Shown in pieces: positions 36,549 to 47,022 of a stretch of 64,000 bases of DNA (the first letter of the stretch is position 1; every line of letters begins with the position of its first letter). A program made the position numbers and the translations under genes. This DNA comes from Tatumella ptyseos (GTDB lineage: Bacteria; Pseudomonadota; Gammaproteobacteria; Enterobacterales; Enterobacteriaceae): the NCBI RefSeq assembly GCF_030552895.1, contig NZ_CP130649.1:1054001-1118000 (forward strand), written 5' to 3'. The notes beneath the pieces were generated by a model. That model did no database searches and was not told where the DNA came from. It saw only the letters and a list, made by a program, of their open reading frames with translations.

Positions 36549-37016
36549 ATGAACACCCCAAATACTCGTGTAAAGCCAACTATTGGCCCGATCAAAGATC
36601 TGGAAAACCATGTTGAAGGTTTCAAACAGGTCAGAGAAGCACATCGCCGTGAATTAATCGATGACTACCTCGAGTTAATTTCTGATCTTATTCATGAATT
36701 TGGTGAAGTTCGTCAAGTGGATATGGCAGCCCGTTTAGGGGTTTCACAGCCTACAGTTGCAAAAATGCTTAAACGATTAGCGGCTGCAGGACTTATCCAG
36801 CAGATACCTTATCGGGGCGTATTTCTTACCCAAGAGGGGGAGAGTTTGGCCCAACAGAGCCGTGAACGCCATGCCATCGTTGAAGAATTTTTATTAAGTC
36901 TAGGGATCTCTCCTGAAGTTGCTCACTGCGATGCGGAAGGTATTGAACACCACGTGAGTGACGAGACCTTAGCCGTTTTCAAAACCTTTATCGCAAAAAA
37001 GAACCTCAATCCATAG
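36549..37016 (+). CDS. mntR: Manganese-responsive transcriptional regulator MntR
   Basis: DtxR-family repressor of Mn uptake. It has 155 aa, as in E. coli. The winged-helix DNA-binding part is [28 protein letters not shown] (recognition helix SQPTVAKML). Metal-binding residues lie in [13 protein letters not shown] and the [12 protein letters not shown] region. The ATG at 36549 has AAGGAA five bases upstream; a TTG at 36546 is too close. It is divergent from the mntS-like gene, with the two MntR boxes between them. Confidence 0.95.
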   Translation: MNTPNTRVKPTIGPIKDLENHVEGFKQVREAHRRELIDDYLELISDLIHEFGEVRQVDMAARLGVSQPTVAKMLKRLAAAGLIQQIPYRGVFLTQEGESLAQQSRERHAIVEEFLLSLGISPEVAHCDAEGIEHHVSDETLAVFKTFIAKKNLNP

Positions 37017-37483
37017 TGTAACCTGCATTTCAAATAGTCATCGTCCAGTACAACCGATGGGGAATAAAACTAATTTATTTTTTATTCCCTCAAGAGATTT
37101 AGTGATATCTATACATTATAGATTGCTACATAGATTGCTACCTGACCTATCATTATTTTTTCTAAAATTTATGTTAATAAATTAAAATCGCCTTACACTT
37201 ATTGAGAATCTACATGACACAATTAAAGAATGGAATCAGTACCAGATTTATCTGAAACTGGTTTTTTGCTTAATAAATAGTAATTAGCTGTAAGATTAAA
37301 AGGGTTTATTGATTTAACATTTTCAAAAGTAATGAATTTGTAATGAAGGCGTCAGGCTTCTTAAGTTTGAAATAATCTTTAATTTGGAAATTAATATTTT
37401 CTAATTTCCTATTTATTTTCTAAACTCTTTTAGGTAACCTTGGCATTATTGTGATTATTTAATTTTGTAGAAAGGGAAAAATA
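37017..37483. other. Strongly AT-rich region upstream of the H-NS-like gene
   Basis: 467 bp without a gene. It contains a 10-bp inverted repeat GGGAATAAAA / TTTTATTCCC (37060-37069 and 37080-37089) that may end mntR transcripts, a tandem 12-bp repeat (listed), and an AT-rich 8-bp inverted repeat GGAAATTA / TAATTTCC (37386-37393 and 37402-37409). Such curved AT-rich DNA would suit H-NS-type autoregulation. Confidence 0.5.
37118..37141 (+). repeat. Perfect tandem 12-bp repeat
   Basis: ATAGATTGCTAC occurs twice with no gap (37118-37129, 37130-37141). It may be a protein-binding repeat or simple slippage. Confidence 0.75.
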
Positions 37484-37882
37484 ATGAGCGACGTTTTTAA
37501 ATTACTGAACAATATCCGTACACTCCGCGCACAAGCTCGTGAAGTTGAGTTAACTGACCTAGAAGAGATTTTAGAAAAATTAACGACTGTTGTGACTGAG
37601 CGTAGAGAAGAGATTGAAGCTGAAGAAGCGTTAAATCGTGAAAAAGCTGAAAAACTTTCTAAATACCGTGAATTATTAGCAGCGGAAGGTATCGACCCAA
37701 GCGAACTATTGGGCACGACTGAGACTAGTAAAAAACGTGCAAAACGTGCACCTCGCCCAGCTAAATACGCTTATACCGATGAAAATGGCGAGAAGAAATC
37801 TTGGACTGGACAAGGCCGCACGCCAGCTGCAATCAAAAAAGCACTGGACGAAGGTAAGTCTCTCGACAGCTTCTTGATCTAA
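37484..37882 (+). CDS. H-NS/StpA-family nucleoid-associated protein
   Basis: 132 aa. N-terminal dimerisation helix region [30 protein letters not shown]. Charged coiled-coil linker to about residue 75. C-terminal DNA-binding domain [25 protein letters not shown], with the AT-hook-like QGR motif. Length and the ending [10 protein letters not shown] are closer to StpA (EGKSLDDFLI) than to E. coli H-NS, while the N-terminus looks like H-NS. Whether it is the main H-NS or a paralogue cannot be decided from this window. Position (between mntR and ybiT) differs from both E. coli genes. AAAGGG lies before the ATG, and a UUCG-capped terminator follows. Confidence 0.92.
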   Translation: MSDVFKLLNNIRTLRAQAREVELTDLEEILEKLTTVVTERREEIEAEEALNREKAEKLSKYRELLAAEGIDPSELLGTTETSKKRAKRAPRPAKYAYTDENGEKKSWTGQGRTPAAIKKALDEGKSLDSFLI

Positions 37883-37900
37883 CTTTTAGCTTTTCCTAAG

Positions 37901-37926
37901 AACCAGTGTTCGCACTGGTTTTTTTT
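37901..37926 (+). terminator. Intrinsic terminator of the H-NS-like gene
   Basis: AACCAGTG-TTCG-CACTGGTT, an 8-bp stem with the stable UUCG tetraloop, followed by T8. Confidence 0.95.
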
Positions 37927-38061
37927 GTTTTTTTGTTTGTACTATTCAGAGATTTTTTTCAGATGAGTTATAATCATGACTTCGCGGAATGATTATGCTG
38001 CGCTTAATTTTTCAAGTCATACTCCATCAGTGCCCAATCTCATAAATTAAAAGGCTTAAAC

Positions 38062-39654
38062 GTGTTAGTAACCAATAACGTAACCATGCAATTTGGTAGT
38101 AAACCACTATTTGAAAATATTTCTGTGAAATTTGGCGGGGGCAACCGCTACGGGTTAATTGGCGCAAATGGTAGCGGCAAATCCACTTTTATGAAAATTT
38201 TAGGGCGTGATTTACAACCGACAGCAGGAAATGTTGCGTTAGACACGAATGAGCGTATTGGTAAATTACGTCAAGACCAGTTTGCATTTGAAGCTTTCAG
38301 TGTGCTGGATACGGTAATTATGGGCCATGATGAGTTATGGCAAATTAAGCAGGAGAGAGACCGAATCTACGCTTTACCTGAGATGAGCGAAGAAGAGGGG
38401 TATAAAGTTGCCGATCTTGAAGTTCTCTATGGTGAGATGGATGGATACAGTGCGGAAGCGCGCGCAGGAGAACTGTTACTTGGCGTGGGCATAGAGGTTG
38501 ATCTGCATTACGGGCCAATGAGTGAAGTTGCTCCAGGTTGGAAGCTTCGCGTATTACTTGCCCAAGCCCTATTCTCTAATCCAGATATTCTTTTATTGGA
38601 TGAACCGACGAACAATTTGGATATTGATACCATCCGCTGGTTAGAACAAACCTTAAATGAACGCGATAGTACGATGGTTATCATTTCGCATGACCGCCAT
38701 TTTTTGAATATGGTTTGTACGCACATGGCCGATTTAGATTACGGTGAAATCCGTGTTTATCCCGGTAATTATGATGAATATATGACTGCGGCAACACAGT
38801 CTCGTGAACGTCTACTCTCTGACAATGCTAAAAAGAAAGCGCAAATTGCAGAATTACAATCCTTTGTAAGTCGTTTCAGTGCTAATGCTTCAAAATCTCG
38901 GCAGGCGACATCGCGTGCAAAACAGATCGACAAAATTAAATTAGATGAAGTAAAAGCCTCTAGTCGCCAAAACCCATTTATTCGCTTTGAGCAAGATAAA
39001 AAACTATTCCGTAATGCTTTAGAAGTCGAGGCATTAACGAAAGGATTTGATAACGGTCCTCTATTTTCAAAACTTAGCCTTTTGCTAGAAGTTGGCGAAA
39101 AATTAGCGATTATTGGTACGAACGGTATCGGTAAAACGACCTTGCTCAAGACCTTAGTCGACGAACTTACGCCAGATAGCGGTAGTGTTAAATGGTCAGA
39201 AAATGCCTCTATTGGATATTACGCTCAAGACCATGAATACGAGTTCGCTAATGATCTAACAGTTTTTGATTGGATGAGCCAATGGAAACAAGCAGGTGAT
39301 GATGAACAAGCGGTGAGAAGTGTATTAGGTCGCTTACTATTTAGCCAAGACGATATTAAAAAACCTGCCAAAGTATTATCGGGGGGGGAAAAAGGTCGGA
39401 TGCTATTTGGTAAATTAATGATGCAAAAGCCCAATATTCTGATTATGGATGAGCCGACTAACCACTTAGATATGGAGTCCATTGAATCACTGAATATGGC
39501 GTTGGAAATGTTTGAAGGAACATTAATCTTCGTTTCTCACGACCGCGAATTTGTAAGCTCTCTAGCCACCCGCGTACTCGAAATTAAACCAGGTAAAGTC
39601 AATGACTTCACCGGTAATTATGAAGATTATTTAAATTCCCAAGGCATCAACTAG
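38062..39654 (+). CDS. ybiT: ABC-F family ATPase YbiT
   Basis: 530-aa soluble ABC-F protein with two ATP-binding cassettes and no membrane part. Cassette 1: Walker [10 protein letters not shown] and [11 protein letters not shown]. Linker about 240-310 ([32 protein letters not shown]). Cassette 2: [19 protein letters not shown] and [14 protein letters not shown] proteins act on the ribosomal E site in translation or stress; YbiT's exact task is debated. The start is GTG (38062) with AAGG eight bases upstream. It is convergent with moeB. Confidence 0.95.
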   Translation: MLVTNNVTMQFGSKPLFENISVKFGGGNRYGLIGANGSGKSTFMKILGRDLQPTAGNVALDTNERIGKLRQDQFAFEAFSVLDTVIMGHDELWQIKQERDRIYALPEMSEEEGYKVADLEVLYGEMDGYSAEARAGELLLGVGIEVDLHYGPMSEVAPGWKLRVLLAQALFSNPDILLLDEPTNNLDIDTIRWLEQTLNERDSTMVIISHDRHFLNMVCTHMADLDYGEIRVYPGNYDEYMTAATQSRERLLSDNAKKKAQIAELQSFVSRFSANASKSRQATSRAKQIDKIKLDEVKASSRQNPFIRFEQDKKLFRNALEVEALTKGFDNGPLFSKLSLLLEVGEKLAIIGTNGIGKTTLLKTLVDELTPDSGSVKWSENASIGYYAQDHEYEFANDLTVFDWMSQWKQAGDDEQAVRSVLGRLLFSQDDIKKPAKVLSGGEKGRMLFGKLMMQKPNILIMDEPTNHLDMESIESLNMALEMFEGTLIFVSHDREFVSSLATRVLEIKPGKVNDFTGNYEDYLNSQGIN

Positions 39655-39660
39655 AGCATA

Positions 39661-39692
39661 TTGTGCCTAGTAAATCATTATGCTAGGCACAA
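39661..39692. terminator. Stem-loop between convergent ybiT and moeB
   Basis: Perfect 10-bp stem TTGTGCCTAG / CTAGGCACAA with a 12-nt loop. The right arm covers the moeB stop codon. There is no T-tract. Confidence 0.5.
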
Positions 39693-40432
39693 AGCTTACA
39701 GTGTGGATTACGTTTCACTTTCAGTGGAGTGAAGCTGAAATTCATCGCATCATAGAGTAAATACCGACCTTTCGTTTCACTCCCATATTGCGTTAAATGT
39801 CTAATCGCCTCCATTGCTTGTAAACTACCAATTATTCCAGTAAGAGGTGCCATCACACCGTTCTCAACACAGCTTTCAATAGGTTCGCCAAAGAGGTGAC
39901 TTAGGCACTCGTAGCAGGGTTCCTCTTTTTGCCAAGTAAAGCTGATAACACAGCCTTCCATTCGGATAGCGGCCCCAGAAATGAGAGGCGTTGAGGTCGT
40001 GAAGCACAAGCGATTAATGGTAAGTCGGCTAAGAAGCTGATCAGTGCAATCTATTACAATATGATGTTCAGCGCAGCACGCCGCCCATTCCTGTGAGTCG
40101 TCTAACGCCTGCTGAGAGACCACCACTTGGCAAGCAGGGTTACGTAAGAGGAGTTGCTGTTTAGCGACTACAACTTTTGCCTGTCCGCAGTCCGCCTCAG
40201 TGAAGAGAATCTGTCTGGGAAGATTAGAAAGGCTCACCGTGTCGGGATCGACTAAGGTAAGTTGACCGACACCACTGGAGGCCAGGTAAGTCGCTACGGC
40301 ACAACCTAGACCTCCTATTCCAACAATCATTACCTTCGCCTCGGCGAGCATCTGCTGTTTCTCAACATCGAAATCTTTCAATACGATCTGGCGGTCATAG
40401 CGTAATAATTCGTTATCCGACAAATCCATCAT
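39683..40432 (-). CDS. moeB: Molybdopterin-synthase adenylyltransferase
   Basis: E1-like enzyme that adenylates the C-terminal Gly of MoaD so it can receive sulfur. It has 249 aa. Nucleotide-binding VGIGGLGCAVATYLASSGVG, Arg finger region RQIVL, and zinc CxxC pairs (PCYEC and HCKLC) are present. It is coupled to moeA by an ATGA overlap. The second ATG (40429) has better spacing (6) from the AAGG and may be the real start, one residue shorter. Its substrate MoaD is encoded at 13240-13485. Confidence 0.95.
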   Translation of the reverse strand: MMDLSDNELLRYDRQIVLKDFDVEKQQMLAEAKVMIVGIGGLGCAVATYLASSGVGQLTLVDPDTVSLSNLPRQILFTEADCGQAKVVVAKQQLLLRNPACQVVVSQQALDDSQEWAACCAEHHIVIDCTDQLLSRLTINRLCFTTSTPLISGAAIRMEGCVISFTWQKEEPCYECLSHLFGEPIESCVENGVMAPLTGIIGSLQAMEAIRHLTQYGSETKGRYLLYDAMNFSFTPLKVKRNPHCKLCA

Positions 40433-41661
40433 GCACCTTCTAAGAAATCAGGAAAGGGTTGAATGGCCACTCTCTCACCTTGTGCCAACGAACTTGATTC
40501 ACGCGGTAAGCAGATAAAACAGTTCGCATGGGTAAAAGTACTAAACATATGAGAACCTTGTTTAGCCTCCGCGGTAACGCGAAGCTCCCCGTCTTGAAAT
40601 AGAAAATGTCCGCGTTGGAATTCGGTACGGCCTGGCTGTTTGGCAATCGGGTTAGTCAATACTGCACGATAAGACGCGAAAGGTTTCTCGGTAATTCCCT
40701 GTAAGCGTAAGATCATCGGATAAACCAGCTGACAAAAAGTGACGACTGCAGAGACAGGATTACCGGGCAATCCACAAAATAGACTTTCACTTAAGCGACC
40801 AAATGCGAAGGGTTTTCCTGGTTTCATAGCCAGTTTCCAGAACGTAATATCACCGCATTCTACTAAGACATCTCGTGTGTAGTCAGCCGCGCCAACAGAT
40901 ACTCCACCAGTACTAATCACCAGATCAGCTTGTTGGTCCGCTTGGTGAAACGCTTCGCTAAGTGCCGTTTTATTGTCTGGGATGATGCCGAGATCGATTA
41001 CCTTACAGTTCAGGCGCTGCAACATAAGCGCTATTGAAAATCGATTAGTATCGTAAATTTGTCCGGTAGTAAGCGATTCTCCAGGCGAGACGAGTTCATC
41101 ACCGGTGGAAAAAATTGCTACACGTAGTTGGCGCCTAACCTTAACCCGATTTATTCCTAAGGATGCTAACAGCGGGAGATCTTTAACTTTAAGGCGAACG
41201 CCGGCATCAAACACGACTTGCCCTTGTTGGATATCCTCACCGATCCGGCGAATATTTTGGCCAGCGCTGACGGTTGCAGTAAGCTCGATACCTTGTGCGG
41301 TTCGCTGGGTGTGTTCTTGCATAATCACAGCGTCGCAGCCTTCAGGAATCGGTGCACCAGTCATAATCTGAATGACCTGTCCTGCTGGCAGGGGAGCAGG
41401 ATAAGGCTTACCCGCAAAGGCTTGTCCGGCAATCGGTAACACATGTTCGGCATCAATATCGGTGAGACGTAAGGCGTAGCCATCCATCGCTGAATTATCG
41501 AAACCGGGGACATTCAGTGGGGAGATTATGGGTTCGGCCGTAACCCAACCTAGCGCTTCATTAATCGTGAGGGTGTGTGAGGAGAGTAGCGGGGAAATCC
41601 CACGTAATAGTAATGCCTGTGCATCTTCTATGGAGAGCAGGTCAGCAGTAAAGGGTTCCAT
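40429..41661 (-). CDS. moeA: Molybdopterin molybdenumtransferase
   Basis: Inserts molybdate into MPT-AMP. It has 410 aa (E. coli 411). PGFDNSAMDGYALR near the N-terminus, the GEDIQQG segment, the MPT-binding STGDELV and STGGVSVGAADY loops, MKPGKPFAFG and LFCGLPGNPVSAVV are all conserved. It is first in the moeAB operon and divergent from dacC across 276 bp, which has no other gene. Confidence 0.95.
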   Translation of the reverse strand: MEPFTADLLSIEDAQALLLRGISPLLSSHTLTINEALGWVTAEPIISPLNVPGFDNSAMDGYALRLTDIDAEHVLPIAGQAFAGKPYPAPLPAGQVIQIMTGAPIPEGCDAVIMQEHTQRTAQGIELTATVSAGQNIRRIGEDIQQGQVVFDAGVRLKVKDLPLLASLGINRVKVRRQLRVAIFSTGDELVSPGESLTTGQIYDTNRFSIALMLQRLNCKVIDLGIIPDNKTALSEAFHQADQQADLVISTGGVSVGAADYTRDVLVECGDITFWKLAMKPGKPFAFGRLSESLFCGLPGNPVSAVVTFCQLVYPMILRLQGITEKPFASYRAVLTNPIAKQPGRTEFQRGHFLFQDGELRVTAEAKQGSHMFSTFTHANCFICLPRESSSLAQGERVAIQPFPDFLEGA

Positions 41662-41937
41662 CTTGACCTCATTTAATGTGGTAATTCACTACAGAGTAAC
41701 ACGTTCTTAACGATTCCTAAGAGGAAGGTCATGATTAACAGACGCCTTTAAAAATGTTCTGAGTGCTAAATTTGTGATAGTTCCCAGACAATAAAGCATT
41801 GGCGTGGGTTATTTCGCATTATTGACGACTTACCCATGAAAAAAAATTGTAAATCTTTTAACACGACGGTAGATACTAACACTCTGGCAGGATATCCTCG
41901 TTTTCAACGAGTTAATTAGGATTGAGTAAAAAAAATA

Positions 41938-43134
41938 ATGCGCCCATTAAAGATGTCAACCTCACTTCGCCCAGCGTTACTAGCCGTACTGATTATAGCC
42001 CCTAGCATTACTTTTGCTGACCCTCAACCTAATGCGCCTCAGGTTGATGCAAAGGCATGGATACTTATGGACTATGATAGCGGAAAGGTACTCACTGAAT
42101 CTCATGCCGATGATAGATTAGACCCTGCAAGTTTAACGAAAATGATGACCAGCTATGTCGTCGGTCAAGCATTAAAAAGCGGGAAAATTAAATCAACGGA
42201 TAACGTAACCATCGGTCAAGATGCATGGGCTACCGGGAACCCTAAGTTACGTGGCTCGTCGGTGATGTTTCTTAAACCCGGCTCACAGGTTTCTGTGGCT
42301 GATCTCAATCGCGGAGTCGTGATCCAATCGGGGAATGATGCTTGTATTGCACTTGCTGATTATGTTGCGGGTAGTCAAGATACCTTTATCGGCTTGATGA
42401 ATAATTACAGTCAAAAACTCGGCCTTACCAACACGCATTTTACTACGGTACATGGTCTCGATGAACCAGGCCAATACAGTACTGCGCGTGACATGGCTTT
42501 GATTGGTCAGGCATTAATTCGCGATGTACCTGAAGAATATGCGCTTAATAAAGAGAAAGAATTTAGCTTCAATAATATTCGTCAACCTAATCGTAACCGT
42601 CTGCTATGGAACGCTTCACTGAATGTTGACGGGATTAAAACTGGCTACACTTCAGGGGCGGGAAATAATTTAGTTGCCTCAGCCACGTCCGGCAATATGC
42701 GCTTAATCTCTGTGGTATTGGGCGCGAATACCGATAATATTCGTTTTCGTGAAAGCGAAAAATTATTAAATTGGGGATTCCAAAATTTTGAAACGCTATC
42801 ACCGATAAAAGCAGGTAAACCCTTTGTACAAACTAAAGTCTGGTTTGGTGAATCAAAACAGGCATCATTAGGGGTAATAAATAATGCATCGATTACTATT
42901 CCCAAAGGCCAAGTGAATGCGCTCAAGGCAGATTACACCTTAACGCAACAACAACTTTCAGCCCCTCTTACTAAAGGACAAGTTGTGGGACAGGTCAATT
43001 TCCAAATCAATGGAAAAATTATTGATCAAAAACCTTTGGTGGTTTTAGAAGATGTGAAAGAGGGTGGAATAGTAAGCCGTTTACTTGATTACGTTTGGCT
43101 TCATATTTCATCACTGTTTGCTAAATGGTTCTAA
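41938..43134 (+). CDS. dacC: D-alanyl-D-alanine carboxypeptidase (PBP6 type)
   Basis: Trims the terminal D-Ala of peptidoglycan pentapeptides. It has 398 aa. Signal peptide ends near residue 27 (TFA|D). Active-site SLTK (in PASLTKMM), SGN (QSGNDAC) and KTG ([11 protein letters not shown]) are intact. The C-terminal beta domain and an amphipathic end ([16 protein letters not shown]) anchor it to the inner membrane. A second ATG at residue 6 would shorten the N-terminus slightly. A small inverted repeat CTCGTT/AACGAG lies in the leader (about 41897-41911). Confidence 0.93.
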   Translation: MRPLKMSTSLRPALLAVLIIAPSITFADPQPNAPQVDAKAWILMDYDSGKVLTESHADDRLDPASLTKMMTSYVVGQALKSGKIKSTDNVTIGQDAWATGNPKLRGSSVMFLKPGSQVSVADLNRGVVIQSGNDACIALADYVAGSQDTFIGLMNNYSQKLGLTNTHFTTVHGLDEPGQYSTARDMALIGQALIRDVPEEYALNKEKEFSFNNIRQPNRNRLLWNASLNVDGIKTGYTSGAGNNLVASATSGNMRLISVVLGANTDNIRFRESEKLLNWGFQNFETLSPIKAGKPFVQTKVWFGESKQASLGVINNASITIPKGQVNALKADYTLTQQQLSAPLTKGQVVGQVNFQINGKIIDQKPLVVLEDVKEGGIVSRLLDYVWLHISSLFAKWF

Positions 43135-43155
43135 TGGCGAGTCGGTAGCAAAAAT

Positions 43156-43183
43156 AAAAAAGCCAGGTTTACCTGGCTTTTTT
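43156..43183. terminator. Bidirectional intrinsic terminator (dacC/ybjG)
   Basis: AAAAAAGCCAGG / CCTGGCTTTTTT, a symmetrical 12-bp stem with a TTTA loop, giving a T-run on each strand between convergent genes. Confidence 0.93.
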
Positions 43184-43196
43184 GTCACTGTGATAA

Positions 43197-43802
43197 TTAA
43201 TGTTGTGTCCAACCCCATCGGATGGGTAAGGCAAATAATTGACGATAAACTTTATGTGCAAAGCCTAAAAGTGACTGGCCATAAAATTTCCAACCAAGCT
43301 CTGCAGTTAAACAGCCAATCATACCCACTAATAATCCGCCAATCATATCTAGTGGCCAATGCACCCCAAGATAAATACGTGACCAGGCGATTAATACACC
43401 AATTACAAGTAATGCTAACCCAGACCATGCCCGATGCCAGAACATGAAGGCTAGACTGAAGGTGAAGATAAATGTCCCGTGGTCACTCGGGAAGGACGTA
43501 TCGGCAGAATGGTTCAACCAATGATAGCCCAATCCAATTGCGAAGGGGCGGGGATGAGGGAAGGCTAGGCCAATGGCGAAAGAAAATACGATAGCATAGA
43601 GTAAGGCGGTCGCGGTTTTAAGAACCAGCTCGCGGCGTGAATCGATGAGTCGTTTAGGCGACCATAGCCATAAACCGACTACCAGTAGCGGAATGATACC
43701 GATAACATCTTTAGCTAAAATGATGGCAAAATTGATTAGCCATCGAGGAGAATCAGGAGTCGCATTAAGCCATAAAAAAAGCTGGGTATTCAACTGCTCC
43801 AT
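43197..43802 (-). CDS. ybjG: Undecaprenyl-diphosphatase YbjG (PAP2 family)
   Basis: 201-aa membrane phosphatase recycling undecaprenyl pyrophosphate for cell-wall synthesis. The PAP2 motifs are FPHPRPFAIG, SFPSDHGTF (active-site His) and SRIYLGVHWPLDMIGG (nucleophilic His). Several membrane helices are evident. The product matches E. coli YbjG throughout, and the dacC-ybjG pairing is as in E. coli. Confidence 0.94.
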   Translation of the reverse strand: MEQLNTQLFLWLNATPDSPRWLINFAIILAKDVIGIIPLLVVGLWLWSPKRLIDSRRELVLKTATALLYAIVFSFAIGLAFPHPRPFAIGLGYHWLNHSADTSFPSDHGTFIFTFSLAFMFWHRAWSGLALLVIGVLIAWSRIYLGVHWPLDMIGGLLVGMIGCLTAELGWKFYGQSLLGFAHKVYRQLFALPIRWGWTQH

Positions 43803-43916
43803 AATATCGATATTCTCCTTGGGGCGGGTAGCATTAATTGTTAACTTTAGATGTTAATATAATTAATGTTTTAGGGCTAGGGTGAAAAGTCTTAACTTTT
43901 CACCCCAAAGTGAAGA

Positions 43917-45599
43917 CTACCCTCCGGGCCACAACATGACCACTAGCGTTCCGGCGAGGGTCAATATTACGTTAGCGATAGCGTAGGTTCCCGCATAACC
44001 CAGTGCGGGAATACTGCTGCGAGCAGTATCGCTAATGATTTCGAGTGCCGGAGCACAGGTACGAGCCCCCATCAATGCCCCAAACAACATCGCTCGGTTC
44101 ATCTTTAACACATAAGCCCCAAAACAGTAACAGATTACAACAGGCAGAAGGCTGACCACTACACCACATAACAGCATGGAGATTCCATTTTCCCCCAATC
44201 CATGATGTAATCCACTCCCCGCGCTTAGGCCAACGCCTGCCATAAAAACGAGTAATCCAAACTCCTTCACCATGGTTAAAGCGCCTTGTGGAATATAACC
44301 AAATGTGGGGTGGTTGGCGCGTAGGAAACCTAACATGATCCCAGCGAAAAGTAGTCCGGCAGCATTTCCAATGCCAAAACCGAAATTACTGAATTGAAAT
44401 GTCACCATACCGATCATTAATCCCACAATAAAGAAGGAACAGAAGGCTAGCAAATCGGTCATTTGACTATGAATGGCTACAAAACCAATGCGATCCGCAA
44501 TACTCTTTACCCGTCTCGTTTCACCGCTAATCTGTAAAATATCGCCCTTATTTAAGAGTATATCGTCATCAATTGGCATTTCGATCTGGTTACGGATTAC
44601 GCGGTTAAGAAAACATCCATGATCGGTTAACCGCAGTTTACCTAGACGCTTATTTACGGCGTTATGGTTTTTCACTACGATCTCTTCGGTAACGATACGC
44701 ATATCTAATAAATCACGGTCAAAGACTTCTTTTCCATGACGAAAACTGGGATCTAAACGCGCATGGGCATCCGGATAACCGACCAGAGAAATATCATCGC
44801 CTTCTTGTAACACTGCGTCGCCATCTGGACTCGCTAAGATACCATTGCGTCGGATACGTTCGATATAGCATCCAGTATGGCGATAAATCCCTAGTTCGCG
44901 AAGATTTTTACCACCACTCCATTCGACGAGTTCTTTTCCCACACGGTAAGCGCGAATGACCGGTAAAAACACCTTACGCTGGCTATCGGCATCCAAACCA
45001 CGTTCTCGGGCGATTTGTTGTGCGCTGGTCGGAAGATCTTGGTGCTGCAGTCGTGGAAGATAGCGGGCGGCAAAAATTAAACTCACCAGGCCGACCAAAT
45101 AAGTGAGTGCATAGCCTAGGCTGAGGTTATCTTGCAGCAGGGCGAGTTGTTGTGGATCGGTAATGACTTGCCGCAGTGTGTCACCCGCACCGACCAGGAC
45201 TGGAGTCGACGTCATTGAGCCCGCCAATATGCCTGCAGAAAGACCGATATCCCAATGAAAAAGTTTTCCTAAACCTAAGACGATAAGCAAGGCACTGCCT
45301 ACCATCACCAATGCCAACATTAAGTAGTTTTTTCCGTCGCGGAAAAAAATGGAAAAGAAGTTAGGTCCGGCTTCGATACCCACGCAGAATATAAACAGCA
45401 TGAAACCTAAGCTCAGTGCATTAGTATTAATAGAGTAATGTTGTTCACCGAGTAGGAGAGAGACCACCAGTACCCCGATTGAGCTACCGAGTTGGATACT
45501 ACCAAGTCGAATTTTTCCTAGGCATAGACCGAGAGAGAGCACTACAAAAAGAAGCAAGACATCATTGGCGCTGAGCAAATTTGCAACGTTTATATTCAC
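43917..45599 (-). CDS. ybjL: AspT/YidE-family putative transporter YbjL
   Basis: 560 aa (E. coli 561). Two AspT/YidE duplication domains of 5-6 helices each (residues about 8-180 and 390-560) flank two RCK_C/TrkA-C domains (about 200-375; [49 protein letters not shown]). The mirrored motifs [16 protein letters not shown] and [16 protein letters not shown] are conserved. The transported substrate of YbjL is not well defined. The start is GTG (45597-45599), matching the family N-terminus MNINVA, with a poor ribosome site. Confidence 0.93.
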   Translation of the reverse strand: MNINVANLLSANDVLLLFVVLSLGLCLGKIRLGSIQLGSSIGVLVVSLLLGEQHYSINTNALSLGFMLFIFCVGIEAGPNFFSIFFRDGKNYLMLALVMVGSALLIVLGLGKLFHWDIGLSAGILAGSMTSTPVLVGAGDTLRQVITDPQQLALLQDNLSLGYALTYLVGLVSLIFAARYLPRLQHQDLPTSAQQIARERGLDADSQRKVFLPVIRAYRVGKELVEWSGGKNLRELGIYRHTGCYIERIRRNGILASPDGDAVLQEGDDISLVGYPDAHARLDPSFRHGKEVFDRDLLDMRIVTEEIVVKNHNAVNKRLGKLRLTDHGCFLNRVIRNQIEMPIDDDILLNKGDILQISGETRRVKSIADRIGFVAIHSQMTDLLAFCSFFIVGLMIGMVTFQFSNFGFGIGNAAGLLFAGIMLGFLRANHPTFGYIPQGALTMVKEFGLLVFMAGVGLSAGSGLHHGLGENGISMLLCGVVVSLLPVVICYCFGAYVLKMNRAMLFGALMGARTCAPALEIISDTARSSIPALGYAGTYAIANVILTLAGTLVVMLWPGG

Positions 45600-45753
45600 G
45601 AGTCAATTTTCATTTAATAAATCAAAGAAGTGATTCCATCAGCCGGTTTAGGACTTAGGCTAACGGTTCTAAAAAACCGACTCATTCTAATCGTTCACTT
45701 GCCTAACTGCTATAACTGATTGAGAGAAAAAATGATTTTAGTTAGAAGGATGG

Positions 45754-45777
45754 CGGGTACTGATCTGTCAGTACCCG
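45754..45777. terminator. Strong stem-loop just after grxA
   Basis: CGGGTACTGA / TCAGTACCCG, a perfect 10-bp stem with a TCTG loop, 6 bp from the grxA stop. There is no T-run directly after it on the grxA strand, so it may act as an mRNA 3'-end stabiliser rather than a pure terminator. Confidence 0.55.
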
Positions 45778-45783
45778 AGGAGA

Positions 45784-46047
45784 TTATTGGTATAGTCCGA
45801 GATGTTGTTTGGCATAGGCTTCAAATTCTGTAAAGCCGCCAACGTGGGATTCGTCGATAAAGATTTGTGGAACAGTTTCCACTGTCTTGCCTGCACTTTT
45901 CGATAAGTCGTCTTTGCTAATACCTTCGGCATGGATATCCACGTAGCGATAGCTAAAATCATCGCGTTCTTCAGTCAATTTATCCGCTAACTCTTTTGCG
46001 CGGACACAATAGGGACAGCCGGGGCGACCAAAAATTACCACAAACAT
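45784..46047 (-). CDS. grxA: Glutaredoxin 1
   Basis: 87-aa glutathione-dependent dithiol oxidoreductase (E. coli 85). Active site GCPYC, the cis-Pro loop TVETVPQIF, and the GSH-binding GGFTEFEAY are present. The ATG at 46047 is right: GGAG lies just upstream and the product starts MFVVIFGRPGCPYC. The frame open to 46128 adds residues absent from the family. Divergent from nfsA. The small ybjC gene that separates them in E. coli is missing. Confidence 0.95.
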   Translation of the reverse strand: MFVVIFGRPGCPYCVRAKELADKLTEERDDFSYRYVDIHAEGISKDDLSKSAGKTVETVPQIFIDESHVGGFTEFEAYAKQHLGLYQ

Positions 46048-46212
46048 AACAGCTCCTTTAGATAGTAAACGATTTATCATGCCTTCCTCGCTAAGAGATT
46101 GGAAGTCGAGAACAGGGCTTATCACCAATTTCGCACAATCGGTGAGGTGCTTGGGATGTTATCTGGTGAACCAATGGCTACACTTTAGGCTTTAGAAATT
46201 TTGGAGCCACTT

Positions 46213-46935
46213 ATGACCCCGACTATCGAACTTCTTCGCCAGCATCGTTCCATCCGTCATTTTAGCGATGAACCCATTAGCGCAGAACAACGTGAGGCGA
46301 TTCTGTTAGCAGCCCAGTCAGCGTCGACCTCGAGCTTGTTACAATGTGCATCGGTAATTAGGATTACCGATAATGCAAAACGTCAGCGTTTGGCTGAACT
46401 TGCTGGCAACCAATCTTGGGTCACTGAGGCTGCCGAATTCTGGGTACTCTGTGCTGACTTTAATCGACATAAGCAAATCAGTGAGCACGCGGAGTTGGAA
46501 TATGCCGAACAACTGATCTTAGGCTGTGTCGACACGGCTTTATTAGCCCAGAATGCAATGGTAGCCGCGGAATCGCTTGGTTTGGGAGGCGTTTTTATCG
46601 GTGGCCTTCGTAACCAGCCTCAGGCCGTTTCTGAGTTACTTGAACTCCCAAAATTCGTATTACCTCTATTTGGACTTTGTCTCGGTTGGCCGACCGATAA
46701 GCCGGAACTGAAACCGCGTATGCCACTCTCTATGCTGGTGCATGACAATAATTACCAGCCGATTAATCCAGATACTCTCGCGACCTACGATCAACATCTC
46801 TTGGCCTATTACCAACATCGTAGCAGTGCAAACCGCCATGAAACATGGAGCGAGATGGTGGAACGAATGATCACTAAAGAGAGCCGCCCTCATATGTTAG
46901 CTTTCCTTCAACAGCAAGGATGGATTACGCGTTAA
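46213..46935 (+). CDS. nfsA: Oxygen-insensitive NADPH nitroreductase
   Basis: FMN-dependent two-electron reductase for nitro compounds and quinones. It has 240 aa, the E. coli length. N-terminal MTPTIELLRQHRSIRHFSDEPI, FMN contacts RSIRHF and SLGLGGVFIGGLRN, and the C-terminal KESRPHMLAFLQQQGW are conserved. The ATG at 46213 has GGAG six bases upstream; the frame open to 46201 begins with TTG inside that ribosome site. rimK and ybjN, which follow nfsA in E. coli, are absent. Confidence 0.94.
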   Translation: MTPTIELLRQHRSIRHFSDEPISAEQREAILLAAQSASTSSLLQCASVIRITDNAKRQRLAELAGNQSWVTEAAEFWVLCADFNRHKQISEHAELEYAEQLILGCVDTALLAQNAMVAAESLGLGGVFIGGLRNQPQAVSELLELPKFVLPLFGLCLGWPTDKPELKPRMPLSMLVHDNNYQPINPDTLATYDQHLLAYYQHRSSANRHETWSEMVERMITKESRPHMLAFLQQQGWITR

Positions 46936-47022
46936 GCACCATTGCGGGGTGAGCCATAGGATTTCATCCCGCTTCAGTGCTATAATGCTGCGCCCCAATT
47001 CACTTTCGTCCACAGGTAACCT

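Noticed and set aside
36338..36625. 95-codon - strand frame spanning the mntR start
   Set aside because: It overlaps mntR and the MntR boxes. The AGGAGG there touches its internal ATG with no spacer, whereas it is ideally spaced for the 48-codon mntS-like frame.
46048..46212. OxyR site between grxA and nfsA
   Set aside because: A GATA...TATC pattern at about 46064-46081 has the wrong spacing for the ATAG-N7-CTAT motif.
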